DNA from: Labilibaculum antarcticum
Lineage (GTDB): Bacteria > Bacteroidota > Bacteroidia > Bacteroidales > Marinifilaceae
Length of the DNA stretch: 64,000 bases
NCBI RefSeq assembly: GCF_002356295.1
Contig: NZ_AP018042.1
Location: 3,132,361-3,196,360, forward strand
Direction of reading: 5' to 3'
The translations under genes were made by a program, and so were the position numbers. Shown piece by piece: positions 28,831 through 37,227 of this stretch (its first letter is position 1; each line of letters starts with the position of its first letter). The notes beneath the pieces are model-generated. The model had not been told where the DNA came from and made no database searches. It was given only the letters and a program-made list of their open reading frames with translations.

Positions 28831-30267
28831 ATGCGCCATAATATAAAATTAGGTGAAGTAGTAACAGAACAAGTAAACAAGATTGGGAGACTTTGGAGCG
28901 ATTTTATGGAAGCACTCTCGGGAAGTGAAAAAGTGTATACCAGCGGGAAAATTGGCAAAGCACTATTTATGCTTGCCATTCCCATGGTATTAGAAATGAT
29001 TTTTGAGTCGGTATTTGCCGTAGCCGATATATTTTTCGTTTCAAAATTGGGTGATGATGCAGTTGCTACGGTCGGAATTACCGAATCTATTATTACCATT
29101 GTGTATGCAATAGGATTTGGATTGTCGATGGCAACAACAGCTTTAGTTGCCAGACGTATTGGAGAGAATAAGCCGGAAGAAGCATCAAAAGTTTCATTTC
29201 AGGCCATTGTAACAGGGCTGTTTGTTTCTGTGTTTATTGCATTTGTGGGGATTTTTTATTCAAAGGATTTGTTGACCTTAATGGGTGCTAACTCAACTAT
29301 TGTAAACGAAATGTCGGGATATGCGACCATTATTCTTGGGAGCAATGTCATTATTATGATTCTTTTTATAAATAATGCAATATTCCGTTCGGCCGGTGAT
29401 GCCGCTTTATCAATGAGGGTGTTAATTGTAGCGAATTGCCTGAATCTTGTTTTGGATCCATTATTAATTTTTGGATGGGGATCAATTCCTGCATATGGAG
29501 TAGAAGGAGCTGCCATAGCTACAAGCTTGGGGCGAGGAATGGCGGTTGTTTACCAGTTTGTTATGCTTGGTAAAGGAAAGGGAAAGATCCATTTAAAGTG
29601 GGAACACATATGTTTACGATGGGCAACGATTAAACAATTGGTAAGTTTATCGGTTGGAGGAATAGGGCAAAATATTATTGCGACTTCGAGTTGGATTGGA
29701 TTGATGAGGATAATTGCCGAGTTTGGGAGTGCAGCCATTGCAGGTTACACCATTGCAATTCGGATACTGATATTTATTCTCTTGCCCTCTTGGGGATTGA
29801 GTAATGCTGCTGCAACATTGGTTGGTCAGAATCTTGGCGCAAATCAGCCGGAAAGGGCTGAAAAATCTGTTTGGGCAGCGGGAAAAATCAATATGGTATT
29901 TTTAGGCTTAGTGGGAGTTGTATTTTATCTTTTTCCACGCTTTTTTATCGAATTATTTACTCCGGATCAATCCATCGTTTCTAATGGAATTCAAGCTCTG
30001 CAAATAATCAGTTTGGGATTTGTTTTTTATGGTTTAGGAATGGTACTGCTGAATGCAATAAACGGAGCTGGTGATACCCGAACGCCGACATATTTTAATC
30101 TGATTAGTTTCTGGATTATTGAAATTCCACTTGCTTATTTCCTGGCCATTCAATTGGGGTGGGATCAAAAGGGCGTATATTATTCAATTATTATTTCAGA
30201 GATGAGTCTGACATTAATTGCCTTTTTATGGTTTAAACAAGGGAGGTGGAAGTTGATGAAAGTATAG
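28831..30267 (+). CDS. MATE family efflux transporter
   Basis: Multidrug and toxin extrusion transporter, about 478 residues with the usual twelve hydrophobic segments. Family hallmarks are AIPMVLEMIFES, GFGLSMATTALVARRIGE, LVLDPLLIFGWG and the pseudo-symmetric second half (NAAATLVGQNLGANQPERAE). It exports drugs or metabolites in exchange for Na+ or H+. The longest frame begins at TTG 28807; ATG 28831 is preferred. The N-terminus has an unusual hydrophilic extension of some 40 residues before the first helix. The gene has a long structured leader. A second MATE gene is at 51149. Confidence 0.92.
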   Translation: MRHNIKLGEVVTEQVNKIGRLWSDFMEALSGSEKVYTSGKIGKALFMLAIPMVLEMIFESVFAVADIFFVSKLGDDAVATVGITESIITIVYAIGFGLSMATTALVARRIGENKPEEASKVSFQAIVTGLFVSVFIAFVGIFYSKDLLTLMGANSTIVNEMSGYATIILGSNVIIMILFINNAIFRSAGDAALSMRVLIVANCLNLVLDPLLIFGWGSIPAYGVEGAAIATSLGRGMAVVYQFVMLGKGKGKIHLKWEHICLRWATIKQLVSLSVGGIGQNIIATSSWIGLMRIIAEFGSAAIAGYTIAIRILIFILLPSWGLSNAAATLVGQNLGANQPERAEKSVWAAGKINMVFLGLVGVVFYLFPRFFIELFTPDQSIVSNGIQALQIISLGFVFYGLGMVLLNAINGAGDTRTPTYFNLISFWIIEIPLAYFLAIQLGWDQKGVYYSIIISEMSLTLIAFLWFKQGRWKLMKV

Positions 30268-30364
30268 GATAGAACATTTGAGTCTGCCAGATTTGATCCA
30301 AGTCGTTTTTTTTACCAATTACCAGCTTGTTTGCCACTAATGTGCGTAATGTTCAACTTAAGAA

Positions 30365-30769
30365 TTAGAATATGCCCCACAGCTTTTGCATTGTATTCAT
30401 TTTCTTTCCAGCTTGTTGCATAAGTATATCAAGTCCAGCTGTTATCTCTGCAAAATCACTTAGGATTTCAATTTCTCCTTGTCCAACAATTGAGCGGTAT
30501 TTTGTAGTCCATTTGCAAGACTCTTCGTGTGGAATAATTTCGTTGCCATACTCTATTTGAAAGCTTACTTTGTTGTTTTTGCGAAGCAGATCAATTTTTT
30601 TGCCCTCTTTAGCACAATGAATGTAAAGGTAGTTGTCTGAATATCCATAATTAAGGGCAAATATATACGGATACTCGCCATCGTTAATTGCAAGTCTGCA
30701 GGTATTCGATTTAATCAGAATTTCATCAAGAAGTTGTCTGTCCGTAATTTCTCTTTCTTTTCTTCGCAT
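30365..30769 (-). CDS. Nim-like pyridoxamine 5'-phosphate oxidase family protein, apparent C-terminal frameshift
   Basis: A split-barrel FMN-binding protein resembling Pyridox_ox_2/nitroimidazole-resistance (Nim) proteins: a helix with DRQLLDEIL, NTCRLAINDGEYPYIFALNYGY, LYIHCAKEGKKIDLL and the CKWTTKYRSIVGQGEIE strand. The frame stops early after GKKMNTMQKLWGIF at 134 residues. In a neighbouring frame just downstream, the minus strand reads ILKLNITHISGKQAGNW and stops at 30312, which is what the missing final strand should look like. One lost base near 30365-30372 would give about 152 residues, the usual length. So it is a recent frameshift or a sequence error; the N-terminal part may still fold. 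Confidence 0.75.
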   Translation of the reverse strand: MRRKEREITDRQLLDEILIKSNTCRLAINDGEYPYIFALNYGYSDNYLYIHCAKEGKKIDLLRKNNKVSFQIEYGNEIIPHEESCKWTTKYRSIVGQGEIEILSDFAEITAGLDILMQQAGKKMNTMQKLWGIF

Positions 30770-30944
30770 TTTTTGGAATATGGTTGATTGCGAATGTAAG
30801 TATTTGAATTTAACAGATCAATATTTCTCTAAAATTTCAGTCTCAATTTTAATGAAGCCTGTTGGGTAATTGTGCATCTTTTATTGTTCATTTTAAATAG
30901 ATAGGATTACAATACTGAATCTTATTTTGGAAATGAATTATAAT

Positions 30945-30978
30945 AAAAAACCTCTTAATTTTAATTAAGAGGTTTTTT
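30945..30978 (-). terminator. Intrinsic terminator after rlmD
   Basis: A long stem AAAAAACCTCTTAATT/AATTAAGAGGTTTTTT with a two-base loop, symmetric, 22 bases beyond the rlmD stop. Confidence 0.85.
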
Positions 30979-30999
30979 ATTAATATTTAGAGAAGTAGA

Positions 31000-32409
31000 T
31001 TATCGTCTTTCCAACTGCACTATATTCTCCACATGATGTGTGTGCGGAAACATATCAACAGCTTGTACTTTGGTTACTTTGTAGGCTTCGTCCATTAGAG
31101 CCAGATCGCGTGCCTGAGTTGCTGAATTACAGCTCACGTAGACAATGCGTTTTGGTGCAGCGTGTAGAATTGTTTCAACTACATCGGTGTGCATTCCTGC
31201 CCGCGGTGGATCAACGATAATGGTGTCTGGTTGGCCATGAAGCTCAATAAATTCTTTGGTAAGAACATTTTTCATGTCACCAGCGAAAAATTCAGTATTG
31301 GTAATTCCGTTAATTTCAGAATTAACCTTCGCATCGGCAATGGCTTCGGGCACGTATTCAATTCCAATTACTTTTTTAGCCTGCTTGGCTACAAAATTAG
31401 CAATGGTTCCGGTTCCGGTATATAGATCGTAAACTACTTCGTCGCCTGTTAATTCGGCAAACTCACGTGTTTTGCAATACAGGTTGTAAGCTTGATCAGA
31501 ATTGGTTTGATAGAACGATTTTGGGCCAATTTTAAAGCGTAAATTTTCCATTTGCTCAAAAATATGATCGACACCTTTATACAAGATAGCTTCCTGATCG
31601 GTAATTGAATCGTTGGCTTTTTCATTAATGATGTACATTAATGAAGTGACTTCCGGAAATTTATCAGCAAGATGCTTTAGCAATCCTTCTCTCTTCTCAA
31701 CATCTTCATGATAGAAAACAACAATAATCATGACATCGTCGGTTGTTGAGGTTCTGATTATTAATGTTCTTAGAAAACCTTCATGATTTCTGATATCAAA
31801 AAAGGATAAATCATTAGCAAAAGCATATTCTTTAATGGCTAAACGAACTGCATTCGATGGTTCCGGTTGTAAGTGACATTTATTAATATCAACAATTTTA
31901 TCGAATAATTTTGGAACGTGAAAGCCAAGTGCAGGAGTTCTTTTTATATCATCGCCAATAGCAATTTCCTCGCTGGTAAGGTACCGCTTGTTAGAAAAGG
32001 TAAATTCCAGCTTATTGCGATAGAATTTAGTTTTTTCTGAAGCAATTATTTCATTGATTCCATTTAGTTCTACTTTGCCAATTCGTTCTAAATTGTCAAT
32101 GACTTCTTGTTGTTTAAATTTTATTTGTTCTTCGTAGGGTAAATTCTGCCATTTACAGCCACCACAAACCCCAAAATGCTCACAAAATGCATCAATTTTC
32201 ATCGGAGAATGTTTGTGAAAAGCAACAGGATAGCCTTCCATAAAACTTTTGCGCTTTTTGTTGACTTGAACATCAACAATATCGCCTGGTATTACACCGG
32301 TAACAAATACGATTTTGTCATCAACTCTACCAATCGCTTTGCCCTCGGCAGCTAACTTCTCTATTACTACTTTTTCCAGAAGTGGTTTTTGCTTTCTATT
32401 TCTTCCCAC
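31000..32409 (-). CDS. rlmD: 23S rRNA (uracil-5-)-methyltransferase RlmD/TrmA family
   Basis: SAM-dependent RNA m5U methyltransferase. An N-terminal TRAM domain is followed by a Fe-S cysteine cluster (CEHFGVCGGCKW plus a later Cys in KCHLQPE), the SAM-site YDLYTGTGTIANF, DPPRAGMHTDVVE, and the catalytic cysteine in YVSCNSATQARD. The longest frame starts at GTG 32436, but a TATCTTTG promoter element (32443-32436) overlaps that codon. The next GTG, 32409, gives an N-terminus GRNRKQKPLLEKVVI that matches the usual start of Bacteroidota homologues, so I place the start there (469 residues). Exact target base (U1939-type or other) is not proven. Confidence 0.9.
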   Translation of the reverse strand: MGRNRKQKPLLEKVVIEKLAAEGKAIGRVDDKIVFVTGVIPGDIVDVQVNKKRKSFMEGYPVAFHKHSPMKIDAFCEHFGVCGGCKWQNLPYEEQIKFKQQEVIDNLERIGKVELNGINEIIASEKTKFYRNKLEFTFSNKRYLTSEEIAIGDDIKRTPALGFHVPKLFDKIVDINKCHLQPEPSNAVRLAIKEYAFANDLSFFDIRNHEGFLRTLIIRTSTTDDVMIIVVFYHEDVEKREGLLKHLADKFPEVTSLMYIINEKANDSITDQEAILYKGVDHIFEQMENLRFKIGPKSFYQTNSDQAYNLYCKTREFAELTGDEVVYDLYTGTGTIANFVAKQAKKVIGIEYVPEAIADAKVNSEINGITNTEFFAGDMKNVLTKEFIELHGQPDTIIVDPPRAGMHTDVVETILHAAPKRIVYVSCNSATQARDLALMDEAYKVTKVQAVDMFPHTHHVENIVQLERR

Positions 32410-32435
32410 GGTTACAATTGTTTTAAATATGGGCA

Positions 32436-32443
32436 CAAAGATA
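32436..32443 (-). promoter_or_regulatory. Promoter -7 element (TATCTTTG) of rlmD
   Basis: Perfect TAnnTTTG on the minus strand; transcription would start near 32429, 20 bases before the GTG at 32409, which decides the start. Confidence 0.55.
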
Positions 32444-32618
32444 GATAAAAGTAGAAAGGCCGGGAAGTGGAATGGTTAAAAAGTCAATGGACATTTATAT
32501 TTTTATTCAAAATCCCCTGAATTAAAGGGAAACAATTAAAAGTTAATCGCTTTTGGCACTTAATTTTATATATTTACGACGTATTCCAAAGCCCCATTTC
32601 AATTTTTATAAAAGTACT

Positions 32619-33734
32619 ATGAACAAGTTACTTGCTGTTTTTGCAATCTTTGTATTGGTTTCGTGTGGAACAAAACAAACAACAAAAGTCCCATGTTTTG
32701 CATGGATGGGGGGGCCTGGAGAGGCTACTGATAACGAATTAAAAGAAAATTTCACGGATTTAAAAGAGAAAGGAATTGACGGTTTAATGTACAATGGTGG
32801 CCATGATCCAGCAGTTTATCAGCGAGTAGGTAAAATTGCAAAAGATGCAGGTTTGGAATTCCATACGTGGATACCTACCCTGGTTCAAGGACGGGATGAA
32901 AATATTCCAGCAGAATTGTATGCCGTTAATGGGAATGGTGAATCAGCCTTCGACAAACCGGCTTATGTAGATCATTACACATTTTTATGTCCGAATAGAA
33001 AAGAGGTCTATCAATATTTGTCTGAGCTATACAGTGAAATAGCCGCTTTACCAGAAGTTGATGGAATTCATTTGGATTACATACGCTTCCCGGATGTAAT
33101 ATTGGCTAAAGGTCTTTGGAAGAAGTACGATTTGGTTATGGATAAGGAATATCCTGAGTTTGACTATTGTTATTGCGAGAAGTGTAAGGCTGATTTTAAA
33201 GCTAAAATGGGTATTGAAATTACCAATCAGGCCGATGCGCGCGAGATTCAGGAGTGGAAACAGTTTCGTCAGGATTTAATTACTAAAATAGTAAACCGTT
33301 TGGCTGAGGATGTACATGCTCAAGGAAAAGAAATTACCGCAGCCGTATTTCCCGGGCCACATTCTCACGCAGTTAAAATGGTTCGCCAAGAATGGGATAA
33401 ATGGAATTTAGATGCTTTTTTCCCAATGAATTATAATGATTTTTATCTGGAAGGAACTGAGTGGGTTGGAAAGATGTGTAAGGAATCAACGGAAAGTTTA
33501 AATGGAGAAAAACCTGTTTACAGTGGTTTGTTTATTTGTCCTAAACCTGACAGTAAATCGAAAGAAGCCGATCCTGAAAATCACGGTCTTTTGCCTAAAG
33601 AATTGGGTGAAGCAATACGCGAATCGATGGTTAATGGAGCAAAAGGGATTTGCTTGTTTACACCTGATAGAATGACGGATGCGCATTGGATTGAGTTTGA
33701 AAAAGCTATTTATAGAGATTACTCAAAAAAGTAG
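32619..33734 (+). CDS. Lipoprotein with GHL10-like glycoside hydrolase domain
   Basis: A putative glycoside hydrolase of about 371 residues. A short signal peptide ends in the lipobox LVSC, so it should be lipid-anchored. The mature part is a TIM barrel of the hypothetical GHL10/DUF4015 type: KEKGIDGLMYN, the sequence EFHTWIPTLVQG, GIHLDYIRFPD (with the acidic residue of a glycosidase-like strand end) and DAFFPMNYNDFY. A CYCEKCKADF segment could bind metal. The longest frame begins at GTG-type upstream codons (32553); ATG 32619 starts the signal peptide. Substrate is unknown. Terminator downstream. Confidence 0.8.
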   Translation: MNKLLAVFAIFVLVSCGTKQTTKVPCFAWMGGPGEATDNELKENFTDLKEKGIDGLMYNGGHDPAVYQRVGKIAKDAGLEFHTWIPTLVQGRDENIPAELYAVNGNGESAFDKPAYVDHYTFLCPNRKEVYQYLSELYSEIAALPEVDGIHLDYIRFPDVILAKGLWKKYDLVMDKEYPEFDYCYCEKCKADFKAKMGIEITNQADAREIQEWKQFRQDLITKIVNRLAEDVHAQGKEITAAVFPGPHSHAVKMVRQEWDKWNLDAFFPMNYNDFYLEGTEWVGKMCKESTESLNGEKPVYSGLFICPKPDSKSKEADPENHGLLPKELGEAIRESMVNGAKGICLFTPDRMTDAHWIEFEKAIYRDYSKK

Positions 33735-33758
33735 AGGGTAAAATAGCATTTAAAATAG

Positions 33759-33789
33759 AAAGGGAGTTCCAATGGAACTCCCTTTTATT
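33759..33789 (+). terminator. Intrinsic terminator after the GHL10-like gene
   Basis: Perfect 12-pair stem AAAGGGAGTTCC/GGAACTCCCTTT with loop AAT. T-rich flank; may serve the convergent gene too. Confidence 0.85.
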
Positions 33790-33792
33790 AGT

Positions 33793-34206
33793 CTAACACA
33801 CAGGTGTTTTAAAATTTTCAAGTATTGATTTTACCCTATTAAGATCGATGCCTGTATTAAGCCAATCCAGAGCCGATTTAACTGAACTAAACACCTTTAT
33901 AGGTGTATTATTCTCTTTTAGTGCATCAATGAATAACATTGTTCTTACAACTTGAGTTGGAGTGCTTGTGACAACAGCCATCCTTCCAATTTTAGAACTG
34001 AATTCTAAATTTTGATAGAATTGAATAAATTTGTCCAATTTTTCTATCGATAGCGTGCTGATATCTTCTTGAATGTCTACTAAAATATTAAATTTTACTA
34101 CTTCTTTTAAATTATCTTCAATTTCTTTTTTTAATTCAACTACATCTTTAAACTCTATCTCTCCACAAAAGCATTCAACCAGAAGCTTATGTTCCTTCAC
34201 ATACAT
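33793..34206 (-). CDS. STAS/SpoIIAA-like protein
   Basis: A soluble alpha/beta protein. The strand HKLLVECFCGEIEFKDVVELKKEIE, the following VVKFNILVDIQEDI and VRTMLFIDALKEN helix, and the SVKSALDWLN end follow the pattern of SpoIIAA-like (STAS) proteins of Bacteroidota. The longest frame starts at TTG 34317, but a TATATTTG promoter element lies inside it at 34295-34288, so transcription should begin near 34280. The first suitable Met is at 34206 (MYVKEHKLL), giving 137 residues, the usual size. It converges on the lipoprotein gene and diverges from the AAA ATPase. The function is unknown. Confidence 0.7.
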   Translation of the reverse strand: MYVKEHKLLVECFCGEIEFKDVVELKKEIEDNLKEVVKFNILVDIQEDISTLSIEKLDKFIQFYQNLEFSSKIGRMAVVTSTPTQVVRTMLFIDALKENNTPIKVFSSVKSALDWLNTGIDLNRVKSILENFKTPVC

Positions 34207-34287
34207 GTAATAAGAATTCTTCACATTACTATTTATTTTGTTAATTAATTGATATGTAATTTCATAGGTCGTTTTTTTTGGGGTGTG

Positions 34288-34295
34288 CAAATATA
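34288..34295 (-). promoter_or_regulatory. Promoter -7 element (TATATTTG) of the STAS-like gene
   Basis: Perfect TAnnTTTG followed by C on the minus strand; places the transcription start near 34280 and excludes the upstream TTG start. Confidence 0.5.
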
Positions 34296-34397
34296 ATTCT
34301 TTTTCAATAATAGCCAAATGATTTTATACAGTTATGGGATAAAACGTTAGGTTTGCAAAATATTTAAACGCAACAACCAATACATATACTTATAAGC

Positions 34398-35144
34398 ATG
34401 AATCATTTATTTGTACCCAATGTGGGACGGGTTGATTTTCAGGATATTGTTTTTGATGAAAAATTATCAATTCAGATACAGCAGTTTTTAAGGGAGTATG
34501 AACATTTTGAAATCCTAACTAAATTTGGACTTCCGGTGGTAAATAAGCTCTTGCTTTTTGGGAAATCAGGTTGTGGAAAAACCATGACTGCCAAAGCAAT
34601 TGCAAATAAGTTAGGCAAGAAGTTGAAAACGATTAACCTTGGCAATATTGTTTCTTCTAAATTAGGAGAAACATCAAGAAATATTGCTGCTGCATTTAAA
34701 ATGGTTGAAACTCAGGAAGCTGTTTTGTTTTTTGATGAGTTTGATTCTTTGGGAAAGGAAAGAAACTACGATAATACAGATAGCAGTGAGATGAAACGGG
34801 TGGTTAATAGTATGATTCAACTGATTGATTCTTTACCTCGAAACTCCATTTTTATTGCTGCTACAAATCAAATTGGTTTGATTGATGAGGCATTAATTAG
34901 ACGTTTTGAGTTGAAGTTGGAATTTTACAATCCATCACAAAACTATTTAGATCAGCTGTATGATCAATTGATTTCAAAATATCCGAAGGAATATCAGAAA
35001 GTAAGCCGAATTTATGATATTTCTTTTGCCGAGGCTGAAACGATAGTTTTGCAGGAGGTGAAAGGAAATATTATACAATCAGAATTACTAAAGAAAGCTC
35101 AAATTTTACAGGCAGATAAGCTCACAGGGATTTGTGATAATTAG
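34398..35144 (+). CDS. Single-domain AAA family ATPase
   Basis: A protein of 248 residues that is almost entirely one AAA module: Walker A FGKSGCGKT, Walker B LFFDEFDS, sensor 1 AATNQ and an arginine-finger-like RRF. It resembles the FtsH/SpoVK-like AAA core, with a short N-terminal extension and a helical lid. No protease or other partner domain is present and neither neighbour is an obvious partner. It could act as a stand-alone chaperone-like ATPase. The AAA call is firm, the role is unknown. Confidence 0.85.
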   Translation: MNHLFVPNVGRVDFQDIVFDEKLSIQIQQFLREYEHFEILTKFGLPVVNKLLLFGKSGCGKTMTAKAIANKLGKKLKTINLGNIVSSKLGETSRNIAAAFKMVETQEAVLFFDEFDSLGKERNYDNTDSSEMKRVVNSMIQLIDSLPRNSIFIAATNQIGLIDEALIRRFELKLEFYNPSQNYLDQLYDQLISKYPKEYQKVSRIYDISFAEAETIVLQEVKGNIIQSELLKKAQILQADKLTGICDN

Positions 35145-35193
35145 GATGCTTTTATTTACTGGTTAATGATTACCGATAACTGATAACTGTTGT

Positions 35194-35201
35194 TATCTTT
35201 G
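35194..35201 (+). promoter_or_regulatory. Promoter -7 element (TATCTTTG) of the ABC-F gene
   Basis: Perfect TAnnTTTG, 28 bases before the ABC-F start codon; transcription would start about 35208. No clear -33. Confidence 0.5.
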
Positions 35202-35229
35202 TCGCTTTAACAGAAAAATCTGAATTAGT

Positions 35230-37170
35230 ATGATCTCTATTAACAATCTTACGGTTGAGTTTGGTGGCTTTACCCTATTTAAGCAAGTTAGTTTTATTGT
35301 AAATACTCGTGACCGAATTGGATTGGTTGGGAAGAATGGTGCAGGAAAATCAACTTTGCTGAAAATATTTGCCGGTTTTCAAGCTCCTACAGCAGGAATT
35401 GTTTCATTGCCAAATGAGATTAAAATAGGATATTTACCGCAACAGGTCAATCATATTGACGGCAATACTGTAATGGAGGAGGCTTTATCAGCTTTTGAAG
35501 AGGTATTGGGCTTAGAAAAGGAAATTGCTGAAATTAATTTGGAGATTGCTGAGCGAACCGATTATGAATCGGAAGAGTACATGAAGCTAATAGAGCGACT
35601 TACTGATAGAAATGATCGCTACCATATGATGGGTGGCGAAAATATTGAGGCCGAATCGGAGCGTACTTTACTTGGATTGGGATTTTTAAGAAGTGACTTT
35701 GCCCGACAGACCAATGAATTTAGCGGGGGATGGAGAATGCGAATAGAATTGGCGAAAATTTTGTTGCGCCGTCCACATGTTTTTCTTCTCGATGAGCCAA
35801 CAAACCATTTGGATATTGAATCAATTCAGTGGTTGGAGGATTTTTTGAAAACTTATCCGGGAGCAGTGGTATTGGTATCTCATGACAGGGCATTTTTGGA
35901 TAATATCACTAATAGAACGGTTGAAATTTCTGTTGGTAAAATATATGATTATAAAGTTCCTTATTCTCAGTATGTTGTTCTACATGCTGAACGTCGCGAA
36001 CAGCAACTCAAAACCTATCTGAATCAGCAAAAACAAATAAAAGATACTGAAGATTTTATTGAACGTTTTCGCTATAAGGCTTCAAAATCGGTTCAGGTTC
36101 AGTCTCGTGTTAAGCAACTGGAAAAAATTGACCGTATTGAGATTGATGAAGAGGACACTTCTCAATTGAGTTTGAAATTTCCACCAGCACCTCGATCGGG
36201 AGATTTGGTTTGTGAGGTGAAAAATTTAAGCAAGGCATATGGTGATCATTTAGTTTTAAATGAGCTTGAATTCGTTATTGAAAGAGGAGAGAAATTAGCT
36301 TTTGTTGGTAAGAATGGAGAAGGGAAGTCGACTCTGGTAAAAGTTCTGATGGACGAAATCGAATACACTGGTACTTGTAAGCTCGGACACAATGTTAAGA
36401 TTGGTTATTTTGCTCAAAATCAAGCTCAAATGCTGAATGAGAACAAAACTGTATTTGAAACTATTGATGATGTTGCAGTTGGAGATGTAAGGACTAAAAT
36501 TCGTAGTATTTTAGGTGCTTTTATGTTTCGAGGGGAGGATATTGATAAAAAAGTAAAGGTTTTATCCGGAGGAGAACGTTCTCGTTTGGCCATGATTCGT
36601 CTGCTTTTGGAACCGGTAAATCTTTTGGTTCTCGATGAGCCTACCAACCATCTGGATATGAAATCGAAAGATGTTTTGAAAGAAGCATTGAATCAGTTTG
36701 ATGGCACGGTTATCGTAGTTTCTCACGATCGTGAATTTCTGAATGGTTTGTCTTCAAAGGTATATGAGTTTACTAATAAGAAGATAAAGGAGCATTTGGG
36801 GGGGATTTATGATTTTCTGCAAGCCAAGAAAATGGATTCTTTAAAGGAATTGGAAGTGAAGAATACTGTTGCTTCGGTTCAGGTTGAAGTTGCATCATCA
36901 GATAATAAATTGAATTATTTGGAGCGGAAAGAGATGAGTAAAAAGATTTCCAAAATGGAAAGAGCAATCTCAAATTCTGAAGAAAATATTGCCCGGTTTG
37001 AAGAGAAGATAGCCGAGATGGAAGATATGCTTGCAAATTCTGAGAACATTCAAGATCAGTCTCTGTTTGCAAAATATGAGAAAGCCAAAAAAGATCTTGA
37101 AAAAGAAATGTCCGATTGGGAGAATTTAAATGAAGAATTAGAGCTTCTTATCGCTGAGAAGGGAGAATAG
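35230..37170 (+). CDS. ABC-F family ATPase
   Basis: A soluble protein of 646 residues with two ABC domains and no membrane segment. First domain: Walker A GKNGAGKST, signature NEFSGGWRMR, Walker B FLLDEPTNHLD. The linker is charged and helical (the P-site tRNA interaction motif region, about residues 240-320). Second domain: GKNGEGKST, VLSGGERSR, LVLDEPTNHLD. The C-terminal 100 residues form a coiled coil (MSKKISKMERAI onward). ABC-F proteins act on the ribosome. It resembles the YheS/Uup group rather than EttA, but the exact subfamily and any antibiotic protection are not shown. It has its own promoter. Confidence 0.93.
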   Translation: MISINNLTVEFGGFTLFKQVSFIVNTRDRIGLVGKNGAGKSTLLKIFAGFQAPTAGIVSLPNEIKIGYLPQQVNHIDGNTVMEEALSAFEEVLGLEKEIAEINLEIAERTDYESEEYMKLIERLTDRNDRYHMMGGENIEAESERTLLGLGFLRSDFARQTNEFSGGWRMRIELAKILLRRPHVFLLDEPTNHLDIESIQWLEDFLKTYPGAVVLVSHDRAFLDNITNRTVEISVGKIYDYKVPYSQYVVLHAERREQQLKTYLNQQKQIKDTEDFIERFRYKASKSVQVQSRVKQLEKIDRIEIDEEDTSQLSLKFPPAPRSGDLVCEVKNLSKAYGDHLVLNELEFVIERGEKLAFVGKNGEGKSTLVKVLMDEIEYTGTCKLGHNVKIGYFAQNQAQMLNENKTVFETIDDVAVGDVRTKIRSILGAFMFRGEDIDKKVKVLSGGERSRLAMIRLLLEPVNLLVLDEPTNHLDMKSKDVLKEALNQFDGTVIVVSHDREFLNGLSSKVYEFTNKKIKEHLGGIYDFLQAKKMDSLKELEVKNTVASVQVEVASSDNKLNYLERKEMSKKISKMERAISNSEENIARFEEKIAEMEDMLANSENIQDQSLFAKYEKAKKDLEKEMSDWENLNEELELLIAEKGE

Positions 37171-37227
37171 TAAATTTTATTAATGAAATGTTGATTTTAG
37201 GATAATTACTATCTTAGAACAAAAACA

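Noticed and set aside
28686-29099. Minus-strand frame of 137 codons overlapping the MATE start
   Set aside because: Shadow of the MATE gene on the other strand; no start context or family resemblance.
34398-35144. Defence system centred on the AAA ATPase
   Set aside because: Neighbours (STAS-like and ABC-F genes) are ordinary and no nuclease or protease partner is adjacent.
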